Positions 19,846 through 27,976 of a DNA stretch of 64,000 nucleotides are shown here, in pieces. The first letter of the stretch is position 1. The number at the start of each line of letters is the position of its first letter. The stretch is from Prochlorococcus sp. scB243_495K23. GTDB taxonomy: Bacteria > Cyanobacteriota > Cyanobacteriia > PCC-6307 > Cyanobiaceae. The notes beneath the pieces were generated by a model, which was not told the origin of the DNA, did not search any database, and saw nothing but the letters and a program-made list of their open reading frames with translations. The translations under genes were made by a program, and so were the position numbers. Location: assembly GCA_000635495.1 (NCBI GenBank), contig JFLW01000001.1, forward strand, positions 248,001 to 312,000, read 5' to 3'.

Positions 19846-20691
19846 TCATGGATAAATTTCGTTAAGGAATTTTGAAAGTCCAATCGTTAAATCTCTTATA
19901 GATTTGGTTAATTCTTTATCTTGAGTTAATTTTTTAAAATCATCACTCATATCATCTACTTTGGTTGAAATAGACCTAGCAGCATTTATTGTCAATTTAA
20001 TATCATTAAGGGTTTCTTTATCATCGATAGTAGACAAAATGTTATTCAAATGATTAGCAGCAATTGTAATTTCTGTGATTAGAGGTTCAACTCTTTCTAT
20101 TTCTTTTTTCGACAAATAAATTAATTCATCAAGATTTTCTTGTGTTTTGTCAAATTGATCAATTGAGTTGAGGATGTTCTCAATTAAGTTCTCTTGATTT
20201 GTTTCTTTTAAAAGTTGGCTTATTCTATTAGTTATATTTGAAAGACTTGATAGTTGCTTACCGGTGATAGTGTCTCCCTGACAAATAATTAATTTGGTAT
20301 CGCATTTTTCGGATATAGGTAGTGCAATATTTTTAGGAATTGCCTTTTCACTAGTTTCTAAAGCAACTTGTACATCTCCTCCAAGGAAAGAATTTGTAAC
20401 TACCCTTGCAAATGCTGGCCTTGGAAGAATAATATCAGGATTATTTAAAACTATTTTTGCTTTAATCGATTCATTCGTGAACAAGATATCTTCTATCGAT
20501 CCAACTAAGATTCCTCTGTAAGTAACTGGAGATTTTTTTGATAAACCGCTTGCGTTATTGAATTCAGCAAAGAGGTACCAATTTTTTGAGGATAATCTTA
20601 CTCCTCTTAGCCAAAAAGAAAAAAAAGTGAATATTAATATGCCCCCTAATAAGGAAAAACCAACTATTGAATCTCGTAAGCTTCTACGCAT
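19846..20691 (-). CDS. MCE/MlaD-family substrate-binding protein
   Basis: This 281-aa protein has one N-terminal transmembrane helix (residues about 10-30), then an MCE domain: FAEFNNASGLSKKSPVTYRG, followed by VGSIEDILF and strands ending in FLGGDVQVALET. A long predicted helical region runs to the C-terminus. MCE/MlaD proteins form hexameric lipid-binding rings in ABC systems that move lipids between membranes; plant TGD2 is the chloroplast homologue. It lies 5 bases downstream of an ABC ATPase gene and is surely its partner; the MlaE-type permease is not in this window. The gene ends 7 bases from convergent chlD. Confidence 0.85.
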   Translation of the reverse strand: MRRSLRDSIVGFSLLGGILIFTFFSFWLRGVRLSSKNWYLFAEFNNASGLSKKSPVTYRGILVGSIEDILFTNESIKAKIVLNNPDIILPRPAFARVVTNSFLGGDVQVALETSEKAIPKNIALPISEKCDTKLIICQGDTITGKQLSSLSNITNRISQLLKETNQENLIENILNSIDQFDKTQENLDELIYLSKKEIERVEPLITEITIAANHLNNILSTIDDKETLNDIKLTINAARSISTKVDDMSDDFKKLTQDKELTKSIRDLTIGLSKFLNEIYP

Positions 20692-20696
20692 AATTT

Positions 20697-21482
20697 CTAA
20701 ATGTCTTTGGGTTGCATTGGACCATCAAGTTTGCCATGCCTAAATTGAAATACATAGGGATCTTTACTCTCTTTAAATTCATGAATCGAGCCTGCCCATC
20801 TGAATTTGCCTCCATAAAGCATTAAAACTTTATCTGAAGTTCTCTCTATAGTACTAAGAACATGGCTAACCACAATAGATGAACCGCTAGCTTTATCATT
20901 TGTCTTATTAATTAAATCTTCAATTCTTGATGAGGCAATGGGATCAAGGCCGGCAGTTGGTTCATCGAAAAGTAATAAAGGTTTAGACTTTACATTGAGA
21001 GTTTGATCAGTAATTAATGCCCTCGCAAAACTTACTCTTTTTTGCATGCCTCCACTTAATTCATTAGGAAGTTTATTTGCAACATTAAATAAACCCACCT
21101 CAGCCAAACATTCACGTACTATTTCATGAATTGACTTTTGCGATAGGTTTTTATTTCTCTTGAGAAGAAAACCTACATTTTCTTCAATAGTAAGAGATCC
21201 TAATAAAGCCGGGTTCTGAAAAACTAATCTTACATCAGGAGGATTAGTTTGATCTAATCTCAAATATGTTTGCTTCTCACCAAATATTCTTAATTCTCCT
21301 TTTGTAGGTAAAATTAGTCCTGCTAATATTTTTAATATGGTTGATTTACCAGAACCTGAGGGGCCAACAATAGCTAATTTCTCTCCATCATTAAGTTGAA
21401 AATTTATTTGATTTAGCACATGAACTTCCCCCCAGCTTATTGAGAGGTTTTTTGTTTCCACTGCAGGCTTTGATTTTTTCAA
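20697..21482 (-). CDS. ABC transporter ATP-binding protein, MlaF/TGD3-like
   Basis: This 261-aa ATPase has Walker A GPSGSGKST near residues 39-47, the Q-loop in LVFQNPALL, signature LSGGMQKRVSFARAL near 142-156, Walker B LLLFDEPTAGLDP near 169-181, and a switch His in VVSHVLST. QNPALLGSLTIEENVGFLL before the signature resembles the Mla/TGD lipid transport ATPases. Together with the adjacent MCE gene it forms the cytoplasmic and periplasmic parts of a lipid importer or exporter; direction of transport is not shown. The stop of this gene and the start of the MCE gene are 5 bases apart. Confidence 0.88.
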   Translation of the reverse strand: MKKSKPAVETKNLSISWGEVHVLNQINFQLNDGEKLAIVGPSGSGKSTILKILAGLILPTKGELRIFGEKQTYLRLDQTNPPDVRLVFQNPALLGSLTIEENVGFLLKRNKNLSQKSIHEIVRECLAEVGLFNVANKLPNELSGGMQKRVSFARALITDQTLNVKSKPLLLFDEPTAGLDPIASSRIEDLINKTNDKASGSSIVVSHVLSTIERTSDKVLMLYGGKFRWAGSIHEFKESKDPYVFQFRHGKLDGPMQPKDI

Positions 21483-21613
21483 AACTTATATAAAAACATT
21501 TATATATTTCATTTTGCCTATTTTTGGAAATAAAAAAAGGATGTTTGAATTTGATTTATAATGAATTTATATAGTTTTTTATATTTGAGAAAAATAATTT
21601 AAAAGGTTTTTAA

Positions 21614-22999
21614 ATGAATAAGGATAAAAAAAGAATCAAAAGGTACTATAAAAATTTCAAAAAGTCTAATTTTGTCTTGCTGAACAAAATCTTAAGAATT
21701 TTGAGTTGGCTTTTGCCAGGATTGGTAATAAAAAGATGGATGTTAACTTCTGCTATAGGATTTTTGACTACATTATTAGGCTTGGTAATTTGGACAAATT
21801 TAAGACCACTCTATTGGCTTATTGAAATCTTTTTTGGGGTAATAACAGGTTTAACAAGTATTTTGCCTGTTTCATTAATGGGGCCATTGATTTTTTTTGT
21901 TGGACTATTATTAATTGGGATTGGACAAAATAGAAGTATTAATTCTATTCAAAAAGCGCTTGTTCCAGAAAAAGATACATTTCTAGTTGATGCATTAAGA
22001 GTTAAAAGTAAATTAAACAGAGGCCCAAATATTGTCGCAATTGGGGGAGGCACAGGCTTATCTACTTTACTGAAAGGATTAAAGAATTACAGTAGTAATA
22101 TTACAGCAATCGTAACTGTATCTGATGATGGTGGAAGTAGTGGAATTCTCAGAAAACAACTAGGTGTGCAACCTCCAGGAGATATTAGAAATTGCTTGGC
22201 AGCCTTATCAAACGAAGAACCTACTTTAACTAGATTATTTCAGTACAGATTTTCAGGGGGAAGTGGTCTGGAAGGTCATAGCTTTGGGAATCTATTCTTG
22301 TCAGCTTTAACAACAATCACAGGCAGTTTAGAAAAAGCAGTGCAAGCTTCTAGTAAAGTTTTGGCGGTACAAGGTCAAGTTTTACCTGCAACAAATATTG
22401 ATGTTATGTTATGGGCCGAATTAGAAGATGGTGAAAAAATTTTTGGTGAAAGCAAGATTAGTAAATCTAAAAAATTAATTTCGAGGATTGGTTACCTACC
22501 AGAAAACCCTTCAGCTCTTCCAAGTGCTCTTGAATCCATAAAAGAAGCTGATTTAATTGTTCTTGGCCCAGGTAGTCTATACACTTCTTTATTGCCTAAT
22601 CTCTTAGTACCAGAGATAGTAGATGCATTATTGCAGAGTAATGCTCCCAAAATTTATATAAGTAATTTGATGACTCAGCCAGGAGAAACTGATGGGCTTG
22701 ATGTCTATCAACATATCAAAGCTATAGAAAAACAATTATCAACATTTGGAGTTAATAATAGAATTTTTAACTCAATCTTATCTCAGATTCAATTCGAAAA
22801 GTCTCCATTAGTGGAGTATTACGAAAGTAGAGGGGCAGAGCCTGTCCAATGTGATAAAAAAAAGTTATTATCTGAAGGTTATTATGTTTTGCAGGCACCA
22901 TTATATTCAAAAAGAATAACTCCAACTCTTAGACATGATCCAAGGAGACTCGCAAGAGCAGTCATGTTTATTTACCGCAAATTAAAAAAAATAAATTAA
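21614..22999 (+). CDS. YvcK/CofD-like (UPF0052) protein with N-terminal membrane anchor
   Basis: This 461-aa protein has two hydrophobic segments near residues 40-110 and then the YvcK core: [17 protein letters not shown] near residue 137, [40 protein letters not shown] and a C-terminal [14 protein letters not shown]. YvcK-family proteins bind UDP-sugars and in Bacillus and relatives support growth on gluconeogenic carbon and cell-wall synthesis. CofD transfers lactyl phosphate in F420 synthesis, but membrane-anchored YvcK is the better match. The start at 21614 gives full length. Its last 4 bases overlap convergent ndhJ. Confidence 0.85.
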   Translation: MNKDKKRIKRYYKNFKKSNFVLLNKILRILSWLLPGLVIKRWMLTSAIGFLTTLLGLVIWTNLRPLYWLIEIFFGVITGLTSILPVSLMGPLIFFVGLLLIGIGQNRSINSIQKALVPEKDTFLVDALRVKSKLNRGPNIVAIGGGTGLSTLLKGLKNYSSNITAIVTVSDDGGSSGILRKQLGVQPPGDIRNCLAALSNEEPTLTRLFQYRFSGGSGLEGHSFGNLFLSALTTITGSLEKAVQASSKVLAVQGQVLPATNIDVMLWAELEDGEKIFGESKISKSKKLISRIGYLPENPSALPSALESIKEADLIVLGPGSLYTSLLPNLLVPEIVDALLQSNAPKIYISNLMTQPGETDGLDVYQHIKAIEKQLSTFGVNNRIFNSILSQIQFEKSPLVEYYESRGAEPVQCDKKKLLSEGYYVLQAPLYSKRITPTLRHDPRRLARAVMFIYRKLKKIN

Positions 23000-23526
23000 T
23001 AAGCATCTTGAAGTTCATAGAAATCTGGCTGAATATAATCTTTTCGCAATGGCCATCCTCTCCAATCTTCAGGCATTAATAGTCTTTTAGGATTGGGATG
23101 ATCAATAAAATTTATTCCATACATATCAAAAGTTTCTCTTTCTTGCCAATCACTTCCTTTAAAAATTTCATACAAACTAGGGATTGATAAATCAGAATCT
23201 CTTTTTAAGAAAACTTTTAATCTGACTTCTTTAATTTTTTCAATTTTTTGTAAATCATCAACAGTTATAAAATGATAGAAACTAACAAGATTTTTGCCTG
23301 GTCCCTCATCATATCCTCCTTGACATTGCAGATAGTTGAAACCGTAATTTCTCAAGGCAGATACTGCTTCATATAATTTGCTAGGTTCAACAGAAATGTT
23401 TTCAATTCCTATATGGTCATCAGATAAAGATTGATTTGGAATTCCATCTTTAGACAAAGATTGGCTTATAAATCCTTCTTTCTCAATTGAGGTATCTGAG
23501 GATGTGGCTATACCGTCTTTTTCCAT
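22996..23526 (-). CDS. ndhJ: NAD(P)H-quinone oxidoreductase subunit J
   Basis: This 176-aa protein is NdhJ (NuoC-like 30-kDa subunit) of the cyanobacterial NDH-1 complex, in the hydrophilic arm. It shows the family core [11 protein letters not shown], then [20 protein letters not shown] near residues 130-150 and [16 protein letters not shown] near the C-terminus. The first ~45 residues are a variable, low-complexity stretch with repeated SLSKDG/SLSDD elements. The start codon overlaps the stop of ndhK (TAATG), so ndhC, ndhK and ndhJ form one operon. The 3' end overlaps the YvcK-like gene by four bases. Confidence 0.95.
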   Translation of the reverse strand: MEKDGIATSSDTSIEKEGFISQSLSKDGIPNQSLSDDHIGIENISVEPSKLYEAVSALRNYGFNYLQCQGGYDEGPGKNLVSFYHFITVDDLQKIEKIKEVRLKVFLKRDSDLSIPSLYEIFKGSDWQERETFDMYGINFIDHPNPKRLLMPEDWRGWPLRKDYIQPDFYELQDAY

Positions 23527-24260
23527 TAATTTTCTAAAGAATTAATAATTTCAGTTTTTTCGGTATTTTCAGGTAATTCGGTAATTTTTTCTTTTTTGGA
23601 GGGGGATATTATGTCAGCTGAAGTTTTGTTTAGATATTCACCTGTATTTTCTGAGAAAACGAGATTCATTTCATGATCAGATGTTATATATCTGTGAGTT
23701 TGTTCTGTTTTTGTGCGCTCTAAAATTGATTCATTACCAACTTTTTTTCTTAATTTAATTACAGCATCAAAAATTGCTTCTGGTCTTGGTGGACATCCTG
23801 GGAGGTATAAATCAACTGGTATCAATTTATCAACGCCTCTTACAGCCGTCGTAGAATCTGCACTGAACATCCCCCCTGTTATTGTGCAAGCACCCATTGC
23901 GATAACATACTTTGGTTCAGGCATCTGTTCATAAAGTCTTACAAGCGCTGGTGCCATCTTCATTGTTACTGTCCCTGCAACTATTAATAAATCTGCTTGT
24001 CGTGGCGAGCTTCTAGGTACTAATCCAAATCTATCAAAATCAAATCTTGATCCAATTAGGGCAGCAAATTCTATAAAACAACAAGCTGTTCCATAAAGGA
24101 GAGGCCATAGACTGCTTAATCTAGCCCAATTATGAAGATCGTCTAAACTTGTCAATATGATATTTTCGCTTAAATCTGTAGTAACTTGGGGTCCACCAAG
24201 AGGATTGCAAGTTCCTTCTCGGATTTCTCTTATTGCTTTTGGGGAAAATTGTGGATTCAA
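23526..24260 (-). CDS. ndhK: NAD(P)H-quinone oxidoreductase subunit K
   Basis: This 244-aa protein is NdhK (NuoB-like), which holds the terminal 4Fe-4S cluster N2 that passes electrons to plastoquinone. The four ligands are visible: Cys60 and Cys61 ([10 protein letters not shown]), Cys125 (GACTITGGM) and Cys156 ([11 protein letters not shown]). The C-terminal 50 residues are a variable extension rich in Thr, Glu and Lys. It lies between ndhC (4 bases upstream) and ndhJ (one-base overlap) in the usual cyanobacterial C-K-J order. NDH-1 works in respiration, cyclic electron flow and CO2 uptake. Confidence 0.97.
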   Translation of the reverse strand: MNPQFSPKAIREIREGTCNPLGGPQVTTDLSENIILTSLDDLHNWARLSSLWPLLYGTACCFIEFAALIGSRFDFDRFGLVPRSSPRQADLLIVAGTVTMKMAPALVRLYEQMPEPKYVIAMGACTITGGMFSADSTTAVRGVDKLIPVDLYLPGCPPRPEAIFDAVIKLRKKVGNESILERTKTEQTHRYITSDHEMNLVFSENTGEYLNKTSADIISPSKKEKITELPENTEKTEIINSLEN

Positions 24261-24264
24261 TTTT

Positions 24265-24627
24265 TTAACTCCATTCTAAAGCACCTTTTCTCCATGCGTA
24301 TGCCAGAGCGATAACAAGTATTGCAATGAAAATTAAAGCCTCAATAAAAGCTAATAAGCCTAATCTATTGAAAGCAACAGCCCAAGGATAAAGGAATACT
24401 GTCTCAACATCAAATATAACGAAAACTAAGGCGAACATGTAATAACGAATATTAAATTGAATCCATGCTCCTCCTATAGGCTCCATTCCAGATTCATATG
24501 TGAGTTTCCTTTCCCCTGTCCTGCCTTTTGGGGCAACGAAAAGATTAGTAACTAGAGCTAAAATTGGTACTGCTGCTGCAATGAGAAGGAAACCTAAAAA
24601 ATATTCATAGCCTGTTAATAAAAACAT
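24265..24627 (-). CDS. ndhC: NAD(P)H-quinone oxidoreductase subunit 3
   Basis: This 120-aa membrane protein is NdhC (NuoA-like), with three hydrophobic helices around residues 8-30, 62-85 and 90-110. The loop [20 protein letters not shown] near residues 44-63 is diagnostic. It opens the ndhCKJ operon on the minus strand, with ndhK 4 bases away. It is divergent from rubA, and the 77-bp space between them holds two perfect inverted repeats (24656-24667 and 24681-24693) that could be operators. Confidence 0.95.
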   Translation of the reverse strand: MFLLTGYEYFLGFLLIAAAVPILALVTNLFVAPKGRTGERKLTYESGMEPIGGAWIQFNIRYYMFALVFVIFDVETVFLYPWAVAFNRLGLLAFIEALIFIAILVIALAYAWRKGALEWS

Positions 24628-24655
24628 CTTAAAAAATTAATTTTGAATAAAAGTC

Positions 24656-24667
24656 GCTTAATTAAGC
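24656..24667. promoter_or_regulatory. 12-bp perfect palindrome in the ndhC/rubA divergent space
   Basis: The sequence GCTTAATTAAGC is a perfect palindrome about 30 bases upstream of ndhC, between the two divergent genes. Its position would suit a shared operator. The central TTAATTAA is AT-rich, so chance occurrence in this genome is quite possible, and no known regulator binds this exact site to my knowledge. Confidence 0.3.
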
Positions 24668-24680
24668 AAAATCTTTTAAA

Positions 24681-24693
24681 GTTCTTAAAGAAC
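24681..24693. promoter_or_regulatory. 13-bp inverted repeat just before rubA
   Basis: GTTCTT-A-AAGAAC is a perfect 6-bp inverted repeat with a one-base centre, ending 11 bases before the rubA GTG start. As DNA it is operator-like; as RNA it would be a weak hairpin over the translation start region. Confidence 0.3.
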
Positions 24694-24704
24694 AATGATA
24701 AACC

Positions 24705-25133
24705 GTGAGTGAAAACATTCAACCAGCCTCTGAGGAAAACAAAATAGTTGAAGACTTTGAGAAAGAAAACCTTTCTGAAAACTCAACAGGAGTAAATGTT
24801 GAGCAACCTATACTTAATTTAGAACAAAATAGATTCGAATGTAGAAGTTGTGGATACATTTATGATCCGTCTGAAGGAAATAAAAAATTAAATATACCTA
24901 AAAATACGCCTTTTTCAGAATTGGATGGGAATACTTTTGCTTGCCCTGTTTGTCGAGCCGGTAAAAATTTTTATAAGGATATTGGATCTAGAGCAAAACC
25001 TAGTGGATTTGAAGAGAATCTAGTTTATGGATTTGGATTTAATAGTTTACCGCCTGGACAAAAAAATATATTGATTTTTGGAGGGTTAGCGTTCGCTGCT
25101 GCTATATTCCTTTCTTTGTACTCTTTGCATTAA
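24705..25133 (+). CDS. rubA: Rubredoxin with C-terminal membrane anchor
   Basis: This 142-aa protein has a rubredoxin domain with iron-binding cysteines at 46, 49, 80 and 83 (CRSCGYIYDPSEG and FACPVCRAGK). A single hydrophobic helix lies near residues 117-138. The first ~40 residues are acidic and variable. RubA of this type is needed in cyanobacteria and chloroplasts for photosystem assembly. The start is GTG at 24705. It is followed by ycf48 (9 bases) and then psbEFLJ, a conserved cyanobacterial order that fits a joint role in photosystem II assembly. Confidence 0.95.
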   Translation: MSENIQPASEENKIVEDFEKENLSENSTGVNVEQPILNLEQNRFECRSCGYIYDPSEGNKKLNIPKNTPFSELDGNTFACPVCRAGKNFYKDIGSRAKPSGFEENLVYGFGFNSLPPGQKNILIFGGLAFAAAIFLSLYSLH

Positions 25134-25142
25134 TATAATTAA

Positions 25143-26156
25143 ATGAAAAATTTTTTTACCAGTATCCCAAATCTTCTTTTATCTGTAGTTCTCTGTTTTG
25201 TTTTAAGCAGTTGTTCATCTACAGGTGTCAAGATGAATGAAAGCAGCCCTTGGAAAACAATTCAGTTTGAAGATCAGGCTAATGCTTTAGATGTTGATTT
25301 TATAGATGATAATCATGGGTTTTTAGTAGGCTCAAACAGATTGATTATGGAATCTACTGATGGTGGTGAAACATGGGAAAAAAGATCATTAGATATTTCT
25401 GCTGAAGAGAACTTTCGACTTCTCGATATTGATTTTAAGGGTTCTGAAGGTTGGTTAATAGGGCAACCCTCTCTCGTAATGCATACTTTCGATGAAGGTA
25501 AAAATTGGACCAGGCTTTCCCTTGGGAAGTTACCAGGCCAGCCTTTCCTAGTTACTACTATTGATGAAGGAGTTGCTCAATTGGCGACAACCTCAGCAGC
25601 TATTTATGAAACTTCCAATAGCGGTGAAACATGGGAGGCAAAAGTATCAGACCCTTCGGAACAGGGAGGTATAAGAGATTTAAGAAGAACTAATAAAGGA
25701 GATTATGTCAGTGTTAGTAGTCTAGGTAATTTCTTCTCTACTCTTGATAGTGATAGCAATACTTGGATTGCTCACCAAAGAGCAAGTAGTAAGAGAGTGC
25801 AAAGCATTGGTTTCAATCCAGAAGGAAGTTTATGGATGCTTTCAAGAGGTGCGGAAATTAGATTTAATGAAGATTCTAATAATCTAGAGAGTTGGTCAAA
25901 GCCTATAATTCCTATTCTTAATGGTTACAATTATTTAGATATGGGATGGGATCCAAATGGTGACATATGGGCTGGCGGTGGTAATGGCACTTTAATAGTA
26001 AGTAAAGATCAAGGTGAAACTTGGAATTCAGATCCTCTTGCTTCTGCATTGCCTACTAACTATATAAAAATAGTTTTTCTTGATAAGGAGTCTTTAGATA
26101 ATCAAAAAGGATTCATACTTGGCGAGCGTGGTTACATTCTTAAATGGAATGGCTAA
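25143..26156 (+). CDS. ycf48: Photosystem II assembly factor Ycf48 (HCF136)
   Basis: This 337-aa protein begins with a lipoprotein signal peptide; the lipobox is LSSC with Cys24, so it is probably membrane-tethered on the lumenal side. The rest is a seven-bladed BNR beta-propeller with repeated elements such as [26 protein letters not shown] and SKDQGETWN. Ycf48 binds newly made D1 early in photosystem II assembly and repair. The gene is in line with rubA upstream and psbEFLJ downstream. A weak hairpin (26169-26195) follows it. Confidence 0.96.
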   Translation: MKNFFTSIPNLLLSVVLCFVLSSCSSTGVKMNESSPWKTIQFEDQANALDVDFIDDNHGFLVGSNRLIMESTDGGETWEKRSLDISAEENFRLLDIDFKGSEGWLIGQPSLVMHTFDEGKNWTRLSLGKLPGQPFLVTTIDEGVAQLATTSAAIYETSNSGETWEAKVSDPSEQGGIRDLRRTNKGDYVSVSSLGNFFSTLDSDSNTWIAHQRASSKRVQSIGFNPEGSLWMLSRGAEIRFNEDSNNLESWSKPIIPILNGYNYLDMGWDPNGDIWAGGGNGTLIVSKDQGETWNSDPLASALPTNYIKIVFLDKESLDNQKGFILGERGYILKWNG

Positions 26157-26168
26157 ATCTGTAATAAC

Positions 26169-26195
26169 TTAAGAAAATAATAAAAAAAATCTTAA
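26169..26195 (+). terminator. Weak hairpin after ycf48
   Basis: TTAAGA and TCTTAA form a 6-bp stem with a long A-rich loop, followed by only TTTT. It may slow or partly end transcription from rubA-ycf48 before psbE. Being AT-only except for one pair, it is weak. Confidence 0.3.
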
Positions 26196-26252
26196 TTTTG
26201 GATGAATTTAACAACTGTCTGTAACCAAGCTGTTAATTTCTTCACGAACTTA

Positions 26253-26273
26253 TGATTTTACACTGTAAGATCA
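26253..26273. promoter_or_regulatory. 21-bp near-perfect inverted repeat before psbE
   Basis: Arms TGATTTTACA and TGTAAGATCA flank a single C. They are exactly complementary except for one T/G position, which would still pair in RNA. The element ends 20 bases before the psbE ATG. It could be an operator for the psbEFLJ operon or a short hairpin in its leader. I know of no named regulator for this sequence. Confidence 0.45.
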
Positions 26274-26293
26274 TATGGTAAACATTTGTGATT

Positions 26294-26542
26294 ATGGCCG
26301 CAGGTTCAACGGGTGAACGCCCATTCTTTGAAATAATCACCAGTATTAGATACTGGATTATTCATGCAGTAACATTACCAGCTATCTTTATAGCAGGCTT
26401 CTTATTCGTATACACAGGTTTGGCTTACGACGCTTTCGGTACTCCTCGTCCGGATAGTTACTTTCAGGCATCTGAAGCAAAAGCTCCTGTTGTAACACAA
26501 AGATTTGATGCTAAGTCTCAACTTGATTTAAGAACAAAATAA
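26294..26542 (+). CDS. psbE: Cytochrome b559 alpha subunit
   Basis: I use the ATG at 26294 ([12 protein letters not shown]), giving 82 aa; a GTG two codons upstream is less likely. PsbE is the alpha chain of cytochrome b559 in photosystem II. The heme-ligand histidine is His24 in [14 protein letters not shown], at the start of the single transmembrane helix, and the lumenal part has the conserved [12 protein letters not shown]. It opens the psbE-psbF-psbL-psbJ operon, preceded by an inverted repeat at 26253-26273. Confidence 0.98.
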   Translation: MAAGSTGERPFFEIITSIRYWIIHAVTLPAIFIAGFLFVYTGLAYDAFGTPRPDSYFQASEAKAPVVTQRFDAKSQLDLRTK

Positions 26543-26544
26543 CT

Positions 26545-26691
26545 ATGTCTAATTCTCAAGCTCCAATGCAGGCTGCGGAAGTCCGCGTTTATCCAATATT
26601 TACTGTTCGTTGGCTAGCAGTTCACGCTTTAGCTATTCCTTCAGTATTCTTTTTGGGTTCCATTGCTGCTATGCAATTCGTAGCCCGATAA
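26545..26691 (+). CDS. psbF: Cytochrome b559 beta subunit
   Basis: This 48-aa protein starts 2 bases after psbE. It has the conserved [18 protein letters not shown] segment, where His27 is the second heme ligand, and ends [13 protein letters not shown]. It pairs with PsbE to form the heme-binding core of cytochrome b559. Confidence 0.98.
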
Positions 26692-26702
26692 ATTTAACAA
26701 TC

Positions 26703-26822
26703 ATGCAAGTAAACGAAAATCCAAACAAAGTTCCAGTTGAACTTAATCGTACAAGCCTTTATTTAGGCTTATTATCAGTCTTTGTATTGGGAATTTTATT
26801 TTCCAGTTACTTTTTCAATTAA
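26703..26822 (+). CDS. psbL: Photosystem II protein L
   Basis: This 39-aa single-helix protein reads [20 protein letters not shown] followed by a hydrophobic segment and ends SSYFFN. The ELNRTSLY motif and the FN end are diagnostic of PsbL, which sits at the monomer interface of photosystem II. It is 11 bases after psbF in the operon. Confidence 0.98.
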
Positions 26823-26831
26823 ATTAAAATT

Positions 26832-27029
26832 ATGAGTAAATTAAAAGGACCTGATGGAAGAATTCCAGATAGACTTCCCGACGGTAGACCAGCAGTTGCA
26901 TGGGAAAGAAGATGGACCGAAGGAACTCTTCCTCTATGGCTTGTTGCTACAGCAGGTGGAATTGCAGTTATCTTCGTTTTAGGAATATTCTTCTACGGCT
27001 CATACCAAGGAGTTGGAGCTGGAGGCTAA
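26832..27029 (+). CDS. psbJ: Photosystem II protein J
   Basis: This 65-aa protein ends the psbEFLJ operon. The C-terminal half [16 protein letters not shown] then [12 protein letters not shown] is diagnostic. The N-terminal 25 residues ([20 protein letters not shown]) extend the family's usual ~40 aa, as is common in marine picocyanobacteria. A strong terminator lies 60 bases downstream inside the convergent mtnP gene. Confidence 0.97.
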   Translation: MSKLKGPDGRIPDRLPDGRPAVAWERRWTEGTLPLWLVATAGGIAVIFVLGIFFYGSYQGVGAGG

Positions 27030-27072
27030 TAAATCCTTAGCTTGACCTGGCAATCACTTATAACTAATAAGG

Positions 27073-27966
27073 CTAATAAGAATCAGTGAATATCCCTAGC
27101 TTCTCTTTTGTGGAGCTTGGGATATTTTCTTTTTGGGTTATCAATCCATCTTTTAATGAAAAATGCGACTTACTTTTTGGTCTCTCTTTTTCAATTATTT
27201 TAGCTACTTCAAATATTATTTTATTAGCCACTTCAGTATTAGATCTAAGATTATCCAAAACCATCTCTACAGAAACTTCTTGATGAGTTTGATGCCAGCA
27301 ATCATAATCAGTAACCATTGATAATGAGGAGTAAGCTATTTCAGCTTCTTTAGCTAATCTTGCTTCTGTATGGTTCGTCATTCCAATTATTGAACATCCC
27401 CAATTTCTATATAAATTAGATTCTGCTCTAGTTGAGAAAGCCGGACCTTCCATTGCTAGATAGGTACCCCCTCTATGCAATTGTCTACCTCCAGGAATAT
27501 TTTTTTCTCCGATTTCACTTAATATACGTGATAAATTTGTGCAGAAGGGATCTCCCATAGTTACATGAGCCACTGCTCCTTCGTTAAAGAAGGTTGCAGG
27601 TCTATTTTTTGTTCGGTCTATAAATTGATCTGGAACCACTATATCAAGAGGCCTTATCTGTTCTTGTAATGAACCAACTGCTGATGGAGCTATGATCCAT
27701 CTTACTCCTATTGATCTTAGAGCCCAAATGTTAGCTTTGTAAGGGATTTCAGAAGGATTTAATCTATGTGTTCTGCCATGTCTAGGAATGAATGCTATCT
27801 CAAGATTTCCAAGATTATATACTTTTATTGAATCAGAAGGTTTACCATAGGGAGTATTGATTTCTAGTTCTCTTAAGTACTCTATTTGATCCATTGAATA
27901 AAATCCACTCCCACCAATCACTCCTAATCTTGATTTTTCAATTGGTAATAAATGTTCTTTATTCAT
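27073..27966 (-). CDS. mtnP: S-methyl-5'-thioadenosine phosphorylase
   Basis: This 297-aa protein is a PNP/MTAP-family phosphorylase. It has the phosphate loop GVIGGSGFYSMD near residue 16, IAFIPRHGRTHRLNPSEI near 55-70, and MEGPAFSTRAESNLYRNWG near 188-206, where the purine and ribose are bound. The Met-Glu-Gly-Pro and Ser-Thr-Arg pattern fits 5'-methylthioadenosine as substrate, released by polyamine and other SAM-using reactions. It recycles adenine and methylthioribose 1-phosphate. The coding 3' end also serves as the terminator of psbEFLJ on the other strand. It is divergent from the SelD fusion gene by 10 bases. Confidence 0.92.
   Translation of the reverse strand: MNKEHLLPIEKSRLGVIGGSGFYSMDQIEYLRELEINTPYGKPSDSIKVYNLGNLEIAFIPRHGRTHRLNPSEIPYKANIWALRSIGVRWIIAPSAVGSLQEQIRPLDIVVPDQFIDRTKNRPATFFNEGAVAHVTMGDPFCTNLSRILSEIGEKNIPGGRQLHRGGTYLAMEGPAFSTRAESNLYRNWGCSIIGMTNHTEARLAKEAEIAYSSLSMVTDYDCWHQTHQEVSVEMVLDNLRSNTEVANKIIFEVAKIIEKERPKSKSHFSLKDGLITQKENIPSSTKEKLGIFTDSY
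27089..27135 (+). terminator. psbEFLJ terminator inside the mtnP coding region
   Basis: AATATCCC at 27089-27096 pairs perfectly with GGGATATT at 27119-27126. Inside this the stem continues after one mismatch (AGCTTC with GGAGCT), the loop is about 8 nt, and a T-rich tail TTCTTTTT follows. It begins 14 bases inside the 3' end of mtnP, which runs the other way, and has no T tract on that strand. Confidence 0.75.
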
Positions 27967-27976
27967 AGTGATGTAA

